A model generated the notes under the pieces. The model was not told the DNA's origin and ran no database searches. It worked only from the letters and a program-made list of their open reading frames with translations. Shown one piece after another: positions 42,050-49,509 of a DNA stretch of 64,000 bases. Source of the stretch: Streptomyces sp. NBC_01689 (lineage in GTDB: Bacteria; Actinomycetota; Actinomycetes; Streptomycetales; Streptomycetaceae); NCBI RefSeq assembly GCF_036250675.1, contig NZ_CP109592.1:1488001-1552000 (forward strand), in the 5' to 3' direction. The number at the start of each line of letters is the position of its first letter. The first letter of the stretch is position 1. The position numbers and the translations under genes were made by a program.

Positions 42050-43416
42050 CCGGCCCCCTGCGCCGTCTGGTCCCGCGCACGCTGCGCGGACGGCTCTCGC
42101 TGGTGGCGCTGACCACCGCCGCGCTGCTGATGACGGTCCTGACCGTCGCGTTCAACGTGGTGACGGACCGGCATCTGCAGCACCAGGCGGACAGCGAACT
42201 GCGCAGCCGGGCGGCGGCGGTCGCCACCACGGTCGACACCAGCGGCTCCCGGGTGCGCGTCCGGGAGGCCTCCGACGACCAGCTCCTCGACACGAATGTG
42301 TGGATCTACGCAGGTGGACGGCGGCTGGAGAAGCCGCCCTCCGCCGCGGCCGGCGACGCGACGACCCGGGCCGCCGACCGGCTGGCGGCACACCACGAGA
42401 ACGCGTGCACCACCACCGTCCAGAAGCACCAGCCGGTCCTGCTGTGCTCCCTGGCCGTCCCCGGCCGCCGCAGCGCCGGAGTCGTCGCCGCTCTGGCCCT
42501 CGGTCCGTACCGGAGTTCCGCCGACGCCCTGCTGGTGGGGTCCCTGGTGCTGGACGCCGTCATGCTCGGGTGCACCTACGTCCTCACCCGGCTGGCCGTC
42601 GGCCGGGCCCTGCGTCCCGTACGGACCATGACCGACCAGGCCACCCAGTGGAGCGCCGTCGGCTCCGACGACCGTTTCGGCGCCGAGGACCACCCGGCCG
42701 AACTGGCGCGCCTGGGCGCCTCGCTGGACGCCCTCCTGGACCGCATACGCACGGTGCTGCGGCACGAGCAGCAGCTGACCGGCGAGCTGTCCCACGAACT
42801 GCGCACCCCGCTCACCCGGATCGTCATCGAGCTCGACTGGCTTCGGGCCCGGTCCCGTTCGGCCCACGAGACGCGCGCGTCCCACACGGTGGTGGCCGAC
42901 GCGGCGCAGTCCATGCGCACGATCTGCGACACCCTCCTCGACGAGGCACGCGAGGGCACCCTGAACCCGGCGACCGTCCCCGGCACCACCGACGTCCTGC
43001 CCGTCCTCAGACGCCTGCTCCGGCACATGGAGTCGCCGGAGCACACCACGACCGTGCTGGAGAACGGCACGCCGGAGCTGCGGGCCGGGGTCGCGCCCGC
43101 CCTCCTCGAACGCATCCTCAGTCCCCTGCTCGCCAACGCCGCCCGCTACGCGCGGTCCGAGGTGACCGTGTCCGCCCGGCGCATGTCCGGCGCGGTGGGC
43201 ATCGACGTCGTCGACGACGGTCCCGGCGTACCGGCCGGATTCGTCGGCGAGTTGTTCCGTCCCGGGCGGCGCGCCGACGGTGCCGACGGGCACGACGGCG
43301 CCGGCCTGGGACTTCCGCTCGCACGCCGGCTGGCGCGTGCGGTCGGCGGTGACGTCGTCCACGACCCCGGGCACGCGCCCGGCGCCAGGTTCACGGTCAC
43401 CCTGCCTGCCGGCTGA
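42046..43416 (+). CDS. Sensor histidine kinase
   Basis: A 456-residue kinase with two membrane segments (about 17-38 and 160-182) around a 120-residue sensor domain that has a pair of Cys (121 and 134), possibly a disulfide. HAMP follows (RPVRTMTDQATQW). The H-box is GELSHELRTPLTRIVIELDW (His250); the ATPase domain has LLANAARYA (N-box), DVVDDGPGVP (G1) and DGAGLGLPLARRLA (G2). The start overlaps the stop of the response regulator. The last 20 bp overlap the end of the convergent paralog B gene. The signal is unknown; the DedA and membrane-protein context suggests the envelope. Confidence 0.9.
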   Translation: MTGPLRRLVPRTLRGRLSLVALTTAALLMTVLTVAFNVVTDRHLQHQADSELRSRAAAVATTVDTSGSRVRVREASDDQLLDTNVWIYAGGRRLEKPPSAAAGDATTRAADRLAAHHENACTTTVQKHQPVLLCSLAVPGRRSAGVVAALALGPYRSSADALLVGSLVLDAVMLGCTYVLTRLAVGRALRPVRTMTDQATQWSAVGSDDRFGAEDHPAELARLGASLDALLDRIRTVLRHEQQLTGELSHELRTPLTRIVIELDWLRARSRSAHETRASHTVVADAAQSMRTICDTLLDEAREGTLNPATVPGTTDVLPVLRRLLRHMESPEHTTTVLENGTPELRAGVAPALLERILSPLLANAARYARSEVTVSARRMSGAVGIDVVDDGPGVPAGFVGELFRPGRRADGADGHDGAGLGLPLARRLARAVGGDVVHDPGHAPGARFTVTLPAG

Positions 43417-44305
43417 CCCGCTCCCGCTCCTGGCCGGCGGCCGGTCGCGCGGGAACGGTCCTGCGCTCCCGCACCTGGGCCCAGGCCATCAGGGCGAAGA
43501 GGAGGGCGAGGAGGACCGCGGACGACCCCCCGGTACCGAGGTCGAGACCGCCCTTGGCCGCCGGCTTGGTGAGGAAGTCTCCCGCGGTCGCGCCGAGGGG
43601 GCGGGTGAGCACGAAGGCGATCCAGAACAGCAGCACGTTCGAGACGGCGGGCGCCTTCATCAGCGCGAGAAGCAGCAGGAGCAGCCCGGTCACGAGCAGC
43701 GCGCCCCCCGCGTAACCGAGACCTGAGCTGTCCGACAGGAAGTCCCCCATGGACGTCCCGAGCGTGTTGGACACCAGGATCGCGGACCAGAACAGCGCCT
43801 CGGCGCGGAAGCTGACGATCTCACGGATCTGGAACGTCAGTCCGCTCACCTTCCAGACGAGGAAGATCGCCAGGAGGATCGAGATCAGGATCGCGGCTCC
43901 GGCCGGGTAGCCCAGGCCGAGGCCCTGGGGTCCCCAGCCGAGGGACGTGGCGCCGCCCGAGAGGTACTTCGCGCTGGCGTCGCGGTTCATGAAGTCGGAC
44001 ATCGTCGTGCCGGCCATGCTGGTCGACAGGATCACGGTCCAGTAGAAGAACGGGTTGTAGCGGTGGGACCGCAGCTGGACGACCAGCGTCGCCACGAAGA
44101 TCGCGAACAGTGCGACGGTGGTGAGGAAGTAGCCGAGTCCCAGGGTCTGCGCGAACAGGTCGCCCGCCGTCTCCCCCAGGGTCGTCGCCGCGATCTTCAT
44201 GATCCAGAAGGCCAGGGTGACCTCGGGCAGCTTTCTCGCCACCGTCATGACCGTCGTCGACGCGCCCGGCACTTCGGCGTCGGTGAGAATCTCCGGTTTC
44301 TCCAT
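43397..44305 (-). CDS. Four-repeat membrane protein, paralog B
   Basis: A 302-residue paralog of the proteins at 38770 and 44457. Four W-x9-G-x4-D copies: W34/G44/D49, W89/G99/D104, W173/G183/D188 and W228/G238/D243. The first follows KLPEVTLAFW; the last is TRPLGATAGDF. Trp spacing is 55, 84 and 55; the longer middle linker (about 110-140) has a Gly-rich insertion (GWGPQGLGLGYPAG) absent from A and C. AGGAGC precedes the ATG. A 14-bp hairpin lies in the leader and a direct repeat further upstream. It converges on, and overlaps by 20 bp, the histidine kinase gene. Function unknown. Confidence 0.8.
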   Translation of the reverse strand: MEKPEILTDAEVPGASTTVMTVARKLPEVTLAFWIMKIAATTLGETAGDLFAQTLGLGYFLTTVALFAIFVATLVVQLRSHRYNPFFYWTVILSTSMAGTTMSDFMNRDASAKYLSGGATSLGWGPQGLGLGYPAGAAILISILLAIFLVWKVSGLTFQIREIVSFRAEALFWSAILVSNTLGTSMGDFLSDSSGLGYAGGALLVTGLLLLLLALMKAPAVSNVLLFWIAFVLTRPLGATAGDFLTKPAAKGGLDLGTGGSSAVLLALLFALMAWAQVRERRTVPARPAAGQERERVSRQAG

Positions 44306-44330
44306 CGTGGTGCTCCTGTCGGGCCGAACG

Positions 44331-44367
44331 GCAGAGCGCCCGCCCCGATGCGCGGCGGGCGCTCTGC
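44331..44367. promoter_or_regulatory. Perfect 14-bp hairpin in the leader of paralog B
   Basis: GCAGAGCGCCCGCC (44331-44344) and GGCGGGCGCTCTGC (44354-44367) pair perfectly around a 9-nt loop. It lies between the direct repeat at 44422-44439 and the ribosome site, only 25 bp from the ATG. It could end read-through from paralog C, or act on translation or RNA stability of B. Confidence 0.6.
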
Positions 44368-44421
44368 CGAGCTGAGCCGGCCGCAGACGACGGCCGGCCC
44401 GGTCGACTCTCGCACAGAATG

Positions 44422-44439
44422 TCTGAACACATCCTGAAT
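44422..44439 (-). promoter_or_regulatory. OmpR-type direct repeat upstream of membrane paralog B
   Basis: Read toward the gene: ATTCAGG-ATGT-GTTCAGA, two 7-bp repeats with an 11-bp period and the same orientation relative to the gene as for paralog A. It lies 117 bp before the ATG and just after the paralog C stop. Confidence 0.6.
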
Positions 44440-44456
44440 GTCTGTCAGATGAAGGA

Positions 44457-45296
44457 TCAGACGGTCTGCCGCGCCTGTCGTGGCTCGCGGATGTCCTTTC
44501 GGGTGACGCCCAGATACACCACCATCGCGAGGATCACCGCCAGGAAGAGCACGCTGGTCACCACCGTGCCCAGGCCCAGGCCGCCGTCCCCGGTCGGCTG
44601 GGACAGGTAGTCGCCGATCGAGGCGCCGAGCGGACGGGTCAGGACGTAGGCGATCCAGAAGCTCCACACGGCGTTGAGGCCGAGGGCGAGATGCGCGACG
44701 GCGACAGCGCCGATCGCCAGGGCGAAGAGCACCGCGGACAGCCAGTAGCCGAGGTTCATCCGTTCGGAGACCAGGTCCCCCGCCGCCGTGCCCAGTGCGA
44801 AGGTGAACAGGACGGCGAGCCAGTAGAAGGCCTCGCGGCCGGTGGTGTCGATGTGGTGGATGGACAGTGTCCGCTCACGCCGGTACCAGACCGCGAACAC
44901 CACCGCGAGGAGCACCGCGAAGACGGTGGTGCTCGTCTCCAGGGGTACGCCCATGTTGTCGGTGAGGTTGTCACTGATCAGGGTGCCGACGACGCTGATC
45001 AGCGCCACGGCCGTCCAGTAGACGCCGGCCCGGTACGCCCGCGTGCGGAACTGGACGACCAGGACCAGCGCCAGCAACGCGCTCATCAGCACCGACACCC
45101 CGGTCAGGCCCAGTCCGGCCTTCTCGGCCAGCAGGTCCGCCGCGGTCTCCCCGACCGTGGTGCACAGCACCTTGATGACCCAGAAGTAGACGGTGACCTC
45201 GGGCACCTTGTTCCAGCGTGGGCGGGACCCGGCGGACGGTGCCACCGGGCCGCCGCCCCCGGACAGTGCGGAGGAATGGGATATCTCGGATGTCAT
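44457..45296 (-). CDS. Four-repeat membrane protein, paralog C
   Basis: A 279-residue paralog. Four W-x9-G-x4-D copies: W39/G49/D54, W94/G104/D109, W159/G169/D174 and W214/G224/D229; Trp spacing 55, 65 and 55. It is closest to paralog A: both have KVPEVTVYFW, the middle linker WYRRERTLSIHHIDTTGREA (A: WYRREGTLSIHSIHTRRREA) and a VTRKDI or VSRKDI end. The N-terminal 30 residues are Ser/Gly-rich and cytoplasmic or extracytoplasmic. ATG 45296 has a weak ribosome site; the direct repeats end only 25 bp upstream, so the mRNA may be leaderless. Confidence 0.8.
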   Translation of the reverse strand: MTSEISHSSALSGGGGPVAPSAGSRPRWNKVPEVTVYFWVIKVLCTTVGETAADLLAEKAGLGLTGVSVLMSALLALVLVVQFRTRAYRAGVYWTAVALISVVGTLISDNLTDNMGVPLETSTTVFAVLLAVVFAVWYRRERTLSIHHIDTTGREAFYWLAVLFTFALGTAAGDLVSERMNLGYWLSAVLFALAIGAVAVAHLALGLNAVWSFWIAYVLTRPLGASIGDYLSQPTGDGGLGLGTVVTSVLFLAVILAMVVYLGVTRKDIREPRQARQTV

Positions 45297-45320
45297 GGGA
45301 CCCGACCCTGCCACCGCACA

Positions 45321-45352
45321 CCTGAACACATCCTGACCGTCACATCCTGACC
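45321..45352 (-). promoter_or_regulatory. OmpR-type direct repeats upstream of membrane paralog C
   Basis: Read toward the gene: GGTCAGG (45352-45346), 7 nt, then GGTCAGG-ATGT-GTTCAGG (45338-45321). The last two repeats have the 11-bp period and the same ATGT spacer as the paralog B site; a third copy lies 14 bp upstream. Confidence 0.65.
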
Positions 45353-45515
45353 GTCCGGGGCGTCGTCTGTGACGGCGATGGCCGTGTGGTCCCGCGTGGC
45401 GTCCTTCGATGCCCGCGGACCACGGCGGCTCCTCGTCCGCCACCGGTCGGCCTCCCGCATTCCGTACCCCGACCCTTCCTCCGTGTGGGCGCTCGTGCCG
45501 GTGACCCCGGCGGTG

Positions 45516-45690
45516 CTACCGCGCGGCCGGCTGGTTGCCCACGGGGGCCGGCGCGGGCCGCTTGGGGCGTGCGGGCGCCAGGAAGAAGGCCATCACCGGT
45601 ACGACGTACACGGCCCACACGACGGCCTGCAGGACGGTGGGGTCGGGCTGGAAGCTGAACACTCCCCAACCGGTCGACACTCCGGCGTCG
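45516..45690 (-). pseudogene. C-terminal fragment of an FTR1/EfeU-like iron permease
   Basis: About 57 codons ending at TAG 45516: GWGVFSFQPDPTVLQAVVWA, VYVVPVMAFFLAP and a Pro/Ala/Lys tail. The last membrane helix with a preceding xQPxPT motif is like the end of FTR1-type ferrous/ferric permeases. The rest of the gene is missing; homology ends at the palindrome at 45690, so a deletion placed this tail against the DedA promoter. Confidence 0.45.
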
Positions 45691-45726
45691 TCTACAGTAT
45701 TGTAGACCGACTACTCTCTTGTAGAC
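45690..45726. promoter_or_regulatory. Two BlaI/CopY-like palindromes upstream of dedA
   Basis: GTCTACAGTATTGTAGAC (45690-45707) and GACTACTCTCTTGTAGAC (45709-45726) both have 6-bp arms and 6-bp centres, 19 bp apart. They match the site at 40951-40968 in front of the two-component operon, indicating one shared regulator outside the window. Confidence 0.65.
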
Positions 45727-45822
45727 GGATCAGAGGCCCGCGGACCGTTCCTCTCTTCGAGCGCCCGGCTCCGCACGGCCGCCGCCCGCACCCCGCCGCC
45801 CCCGCAACGAAGAGGCCCGTCC

Positions 45823-46494
45823 ATGACCTTCGCGCACCCGGACCCGTCACAGGTGCACCTCGCCGTGAACCTTCTCGACGCGCAGTCGCTGCTCGCCGCC
45901 TTCGGCACCCTGGGTATCGCCGTCGTCCTCTTCGCCGAGACCGGACTCCTCATCGGCTTCTTCCTGCCGGGCGACTCCCTCCTGTTCACCGCCGGACTGC
46001 TGTGCGCCGGTTCGGCGACCGCGCCGGGCCGCCTGTCGCTGCCATGGGTCCTCGTCGCCGCCGCGGCCGGGGCTCTCGCCGGCGCGCAGACCGGATACCT
46101 GCTGGGACGCAAGGCGGGTCCGGCGTTCCTGGCCCGGACGAAGTCCCGCAAGATCCGAGAGGGCGCCGACCGTGCCGGGGACATCCTCCACCGCTACGGT
46201 CACGCCAAGGCCATCGTGCTGGCACGCTTCCTGCCGATCGTGCGCACCGTACTGAACCCGCTCGCCGGAGTCCTCGACGTTCCGGCGCGCACCTTCGTCC
46301 TGTGGCAGACCGTCGGAGGGCTGGTGTGGACGATCTGCCTGGTCCTCGGCGGCTACGGCCTGGGCGCGTCGGTACCCGATGTCGACCGCTACCTCCTGCC
46401 GATCATCGTGGTGATCGTCGTCGTCTCGCTCGTCCCGGTCGGTCTCGAACTGCTCCGCTCACGCCAGGCGCGCCGGACCGGAGACCGTGTGTAA
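45823..46494 (+). CDS. DedA-family membrane protein
   Basis: A 223-residue DedA/VTT-domain protein: ETGLLIGFFLPGDSLLFTAG (re-entrant first motif with Glu and the FLPGD signature), then GAQTGYLLGRKAG, HRYGHAKAIVLARFLPIVRT and NPLAGVLDVP. DedA proteins help recycle lipid carriers and maintain envelope potential; some translocate undecaprenyl phosphate. The ATG is about 100 bp downstream of two BlaI/CopY-like palindromes, shared with the nearby two-component operon, so both belong to one envelope-linked response. Confidence 0.9.
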   Translation: MTFAHPDPSQVHLAVNLLDAQSLLAAFGTLGIAVVLFAETGLLIGFFLPGDSLLFTAGLLCAGSATAPGRLSLPWVLVAAAAGALAGAQTGYLLGRKAGPAFLARTKSRKIREGADRAGDILHRYGHAKAIVLARFLPIVRTVLNPLAGVLDVPARTFVLWQTVGGLVWTICLVLGGYGLGASVPDVDRYLLPIIVVIVVVSLVPVGLELLRSRQARRTGDRV

Positions 46495-46943
46495 GGCCCC
46501 GTTCCTGCCCGAGAGGCCGATCGCGCCGCGGACCGTTGCCGCCGAAAAGGGTCGCATCACGCTCTTTCAGTACCGCATTCCGGCGGATGCGAAGAAAGCG
46601 GGGTCGAGAAACGTCCCGCACGCGCGGCACGAAATCGGCTCCGCCTTCTGACCGTTCCGAGGCGGGGCGGCCCCGCCGGTCCGGAAAGGATGTCCCGTGC
46701 TCATCGCCGACGGTCGACTTCGCTTCCCCCGACCGGACATCACGCCATGGAACCTCGGCATCCCACCTGTGCTCACTCGGCTTCTTACCGACACGCCCCA
46801 ACCTTTGCACCTGTCCGGGAAAGCCTTTCGGGTGCGCATGCGCCCTAAATCCTCTCCCGCGTTCGAACGTGGTTGATTCACACCGTGGACCGCCGGTCAG
46901 GTCGGCCACCTCGGAGATACCCACCTTGCGAGCAGGGGGAGTT
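46495..46943. other. 449-bp intergenic region
   Basis: No supported gene. GGCGGGG (46661-46667) and CCCCGCC (46671-46677) form a 7-bp hairpin that could terminate the DedA transcript, though it is 165 bp away. The right end carries the GGGGGAG ribosome site of the glycosyltransferase remnant. Confidence 0.45.
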
Positions 46944-47962
46944 GTGACCGTGTCCCAGCCTGATGTGACCGTCGTCATCGGGGCGTACGAGGCGATGCCC
47001 TACCTGGTCGAGTGCCTGGCGTCCGTGGAGGGGCAGACCATCGGGCCCGACCGTGTCGAGGTCGTCGCGGTGGACGACGGGTCCACCGACGGAACGGGCG
47101 AGTATCTGGAGGAGTTCGCGGAGCGCGCGGCCTTCCCGGTCACGGTGGTCCGGCAGGACAACTCCGGTGGCCCCAGCGGCCCGCGGAACATCGGACTCTC
47201 CAAGGCCGCGGGCCGCTACGTCTTCTTCCTCGACGCGGACGACAGGCTCGGTCACGAGGCGCTGGAGCGCATGGTCGCGATGGCCGACCGCCATGGCACC
47301 GACGTGGTCCTCGGGCGCGTCGAAGGAGTCAACCGCACGGCACCCCGGACGATGTGGGACGCGACGCTGGGCCGCACGGACGTCTTCACGTCCAGTATCA
47401 AGTTCGCGCTCAGCGCGCAGAAACTGTTCCGCCGAGCGTTCCTCGAACGGCATGCCATGCGTTTCGACGAGTCCTTGTGGACCGGCGAGGACGCCCTGTT
47501 CACGATGGAGGCCTATCTGCGGGCCGACGGGGTCTCCGTGCTCGCAGGTACTGGCACGAGGGAGTCGCCCGTCGGCTCAAGGTCGGGGAGCGGCTGCGCC
47601 TCCACCTCGTGGCGGAGGAGCGCGCCGACCTGCTCCTGGACGTGGCCGCGTTCGCGCGGTCGAAGAAGCAGGCGGCGGCCGTCCTGGAACACGACGGGTC
47701 CCAGGTGTACTTGGCCTATCCGCACTTCCGTGACCGGGCGGCCGGCATCCCGGACGCGGTCTACCGGGCCGAGCCCTCCGAGGCCCGCGCCTTTCACGGC
47801 TACCGTGAACACGCTCCCCGCTCGTTGGCCCGCCGCGCACTCGGCAAGCTCGCCGGACCTTCGCACGCACCACGTCGCGCGGCGGCTCCTGAAAGCTGTC
47901 CCGCAGCGCCCCTGTCAGAGCCAGGTCCCCCGTGGGGCGAGGGCGCCGACGCCCGGGCGTGA
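46944..47962 (+). pseudogene. Family 2 glycosyltransferase with internal deletion and frameshift
   Basis: From GTG 46944 (after GGGGGAG) the GT-A domain is intact: VTVVIGAYEAMPYLVECLAS, VAVDDGSTDGTGEYLEEF, GRYVFFLDADDRL and TGEDALFTMEAYLRADGVSV, about 205 residues. At 47550 the frame breaks, and another frame continues from WHEGVARRLKVGERLRLHLV to PHFRDRAAGIPDAVYRAE and the stop at 47962, which looks like the C-terminal beta-rich domain of the same protein. A segment linking them, including the acceptor part of the GT domain, is missing. Such enzymes build wall teichoic acid or other glycans. Confidence 0.65.
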
Positions 47963-47968
47963 TGGACC

Positions 47969-48670
47969 TCAGGCGCGGGCCGTGGCCTCGACCAGCCGCT
48001 TCATGTCGGGCTGGTCGGTCACACAGCCCACCAGACCGAGCGTCCGGGCGAGCGTCAGGTCGCGCTCGTCGTTGACGGTCCAGGCCATCACGTCGATGCC
48101 GGCGGCGCCGCACTTCGCCACGATGGCCCGGTTCAGCTCGCGCAGCTCCACGCTGACCAGGGTGGCACCGACCTCCTGGGCCCGGGCGACGAAGGTGTCG
48201 CCGTGCGCGCTGTGCCCGGCCACCAGCACGGTGCGGGCCAGCGGCAGCAGGCTGTGGATCTCGATCAGCGCCTCGTCGTGGAACGACAGCACCGAGACCC
48301 GGTCCAGCAGGTCGCGTTCGGTGAGCACCGAGGCCAGCGACCGGGCGGCGGCCACGTCCTTGATCTCCGCCTGGATCGGCAGCGTCGGCCCGACGGCGTC
48401 CAGGACCTCCTCCAGCGTGGGGATGCGTTCACCGAGTCCCGCGTCGAGCTTCTTGAGCTGCCACAGCTCCTGGACGGCGACCGGACCGAAGCCGTCCGTC
48501 GTACGGTCCAGGGTCTCGTCGTGCAGGACGACCAGCTCGCCGTCCTTGCTCAGGTGCAGGTCCAGTTCGATGCCGTCCAACCCCTCCCGCTCAGCCCGGA
48601 GGAAGGAGCGCAAGGTGTTCTCCGGCTCGGCAGCCATGACACCGCGGTGGCCAATGGTGAAGAAAGACAC
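47969..48670 (-). CDS. Glycerophosphodiester phosphodiesterase
   Basis: A 233-residue GDPD-family enzyme without signal peptide. The catalytic TIM-barrel motifs are IGHRGVMAAEPENT (His-Arg...Glu), GIELDLHLSKDGELVVLHDE (metal Glu/Asp and second His), then IQAEIKD and MAWTVND at the end. It hydrolyses glycerophosphodiesters from phospholipids or teichoic acids to glycerol-3-phosphate. GTG 48670 is chosen: AAGGA is 10 nt upstream, and TACGCT at about 48761-48766 would be the -10 of a short leader. Ends 6 bp from the convergent glycosyltransferase remnant. Confidence 0.85.
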   Translation of the reverse strand: MSFFTIGHRGVMAAEPENTLRSFLRAEREGLDGIELDLHLSKDGELVVLHDETLDRTTDGFGPVAVQELWQLKKLDAGLGERIPTLEEVLDAVGPTLPIQAEIKDVAAARSLASVLTERDLLDRVSVLSFHDEALIEIHSLLPLARTVLVAGHSAHGDTFVARAQEVGATLVSVELRELNRAIVAKCGAAGIDVMAWTVNDERDLTLARTLGLVGCVTDQPDMKRLVEATARA

Positions 48671-48868
48671 TCGGTTGCCGTCCTTGAGGGTGGTGGTCCG
48701 GGGCGGCAGTCTGAGCGCCGTACCCCGCCGGACGGCGTCGACCGCCCGTCGGAGCACCCAAGCGTAGTGGGCCGTTCGGCCACGTTCGGCGCGACCGGCG
48801 GGTGCCGAACGAGTGGACGGGGCGGGATCGTGTCCCGCCCCGTCCTGTCCGGCGGTTCGGCGGGGGCG

Positions 48869-49477
48869 TCAGCGCAGTGTGTACGCCGTGGGGATGGTCT
48901 GCCGGACGGTGTCGCCCTGGCTGTCGGTCGCGCTGATCCTCAGTCCGATGCCCTTGGCGGCCTGGTCCCGCCGGGGGTTCTCGATCGTCGTGGTGAAGGT
49001 GTTCCTGCCGGTCGCCCTCGTGGTCGCCCGGTGCCAGGTGCTGCCCCCGTCGAAGGTGGTCTCCGCCTTCAGGGAGGTCACCTTGGGGAGGGCGGTCAGG
49101 CGTGGCTGGTAGTAGCCGACGACGGTGATGTCGTGGTCCTCACCTGCCTCGGCGGTGTTGTCGAGGGACAGGCCGAAGTCGTAGCGCAGGAAGATCAGCG
49201 GTTCCGGGCGGCAGGCCGCCTTGTTGCTCCCGGTCACGTCGCCCATGCACGGGCTCAGTTCGGGGGCGTCGTCCTTGGTGGCTTCGGACGAGGTGTACTC
49301 CCAGACCGTCTTGACGTCGTCGGTCTTCGTCTCGAACGTGTACCGGGCCGGCTTCGCCGGCAGGTCGTAGGAGACGAGGTCCCCTCCGTTGCAGCCGGCC
49401 AGCGCCAGCATCGCCGCGGAGGCGAGCGCCGTGACGAGTCCTCTGCGGCGCCGTGCCGAGGGCACTGCGGTGTTCAT
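48869..49477 (-). CDS. Lipoprotein associated with the downstream end of a subtilase operon
   Basis: A 202-residue lipoprotein: signal peptide RRRGLVTALASAAMLALAGC with the lipobox LAGC (Cys29), then a mature beta-rich domain (ITVVGYYQPRLTALPKVTSL, ETTFDGGSTWHRATTRATG, GIGLRISATDSQGDTVRQTI). The later part resembles the Fn3-like or proprotein C-terminal repeats seen at the end of large actinobacterial subtilases. AAGGAG precedes the ATG, 32 bp after the subtilase stop, so it is co-transcribed. It may have separated from the protease as an independent accessory domain (inference). Confidence 0.72.
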   Translation of the reverse strand: MNTAVPSARRRRGLVTALASAAMLALAGCNGGDLVSYDLPAKPARYTFETKTDDVKTVWEYTSSEATKDDAPELSPCMGDVTGSNKAACRPEPLIFLRYDFGLSLDNTAEAGEDHDITVVGYYQPRLTALPKVTSLKAETTFDGGSTWHRATTRATGRNTFTTTIENPRRDQAAKGIGLRISATDSQGDTVRQTIPTAYTLR

Positions 49478-49509
49478 CGTGTGGGTCTCCTTAGCGGGTC
49501 CGAGTGCCG

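Noticed and set aside
46567..46881. Minus-strand frame with CRACGTFLDP
   Set aside because: A pair of Cys but no second pair, no ribosome site and weak codon bias; treated as non-coding.
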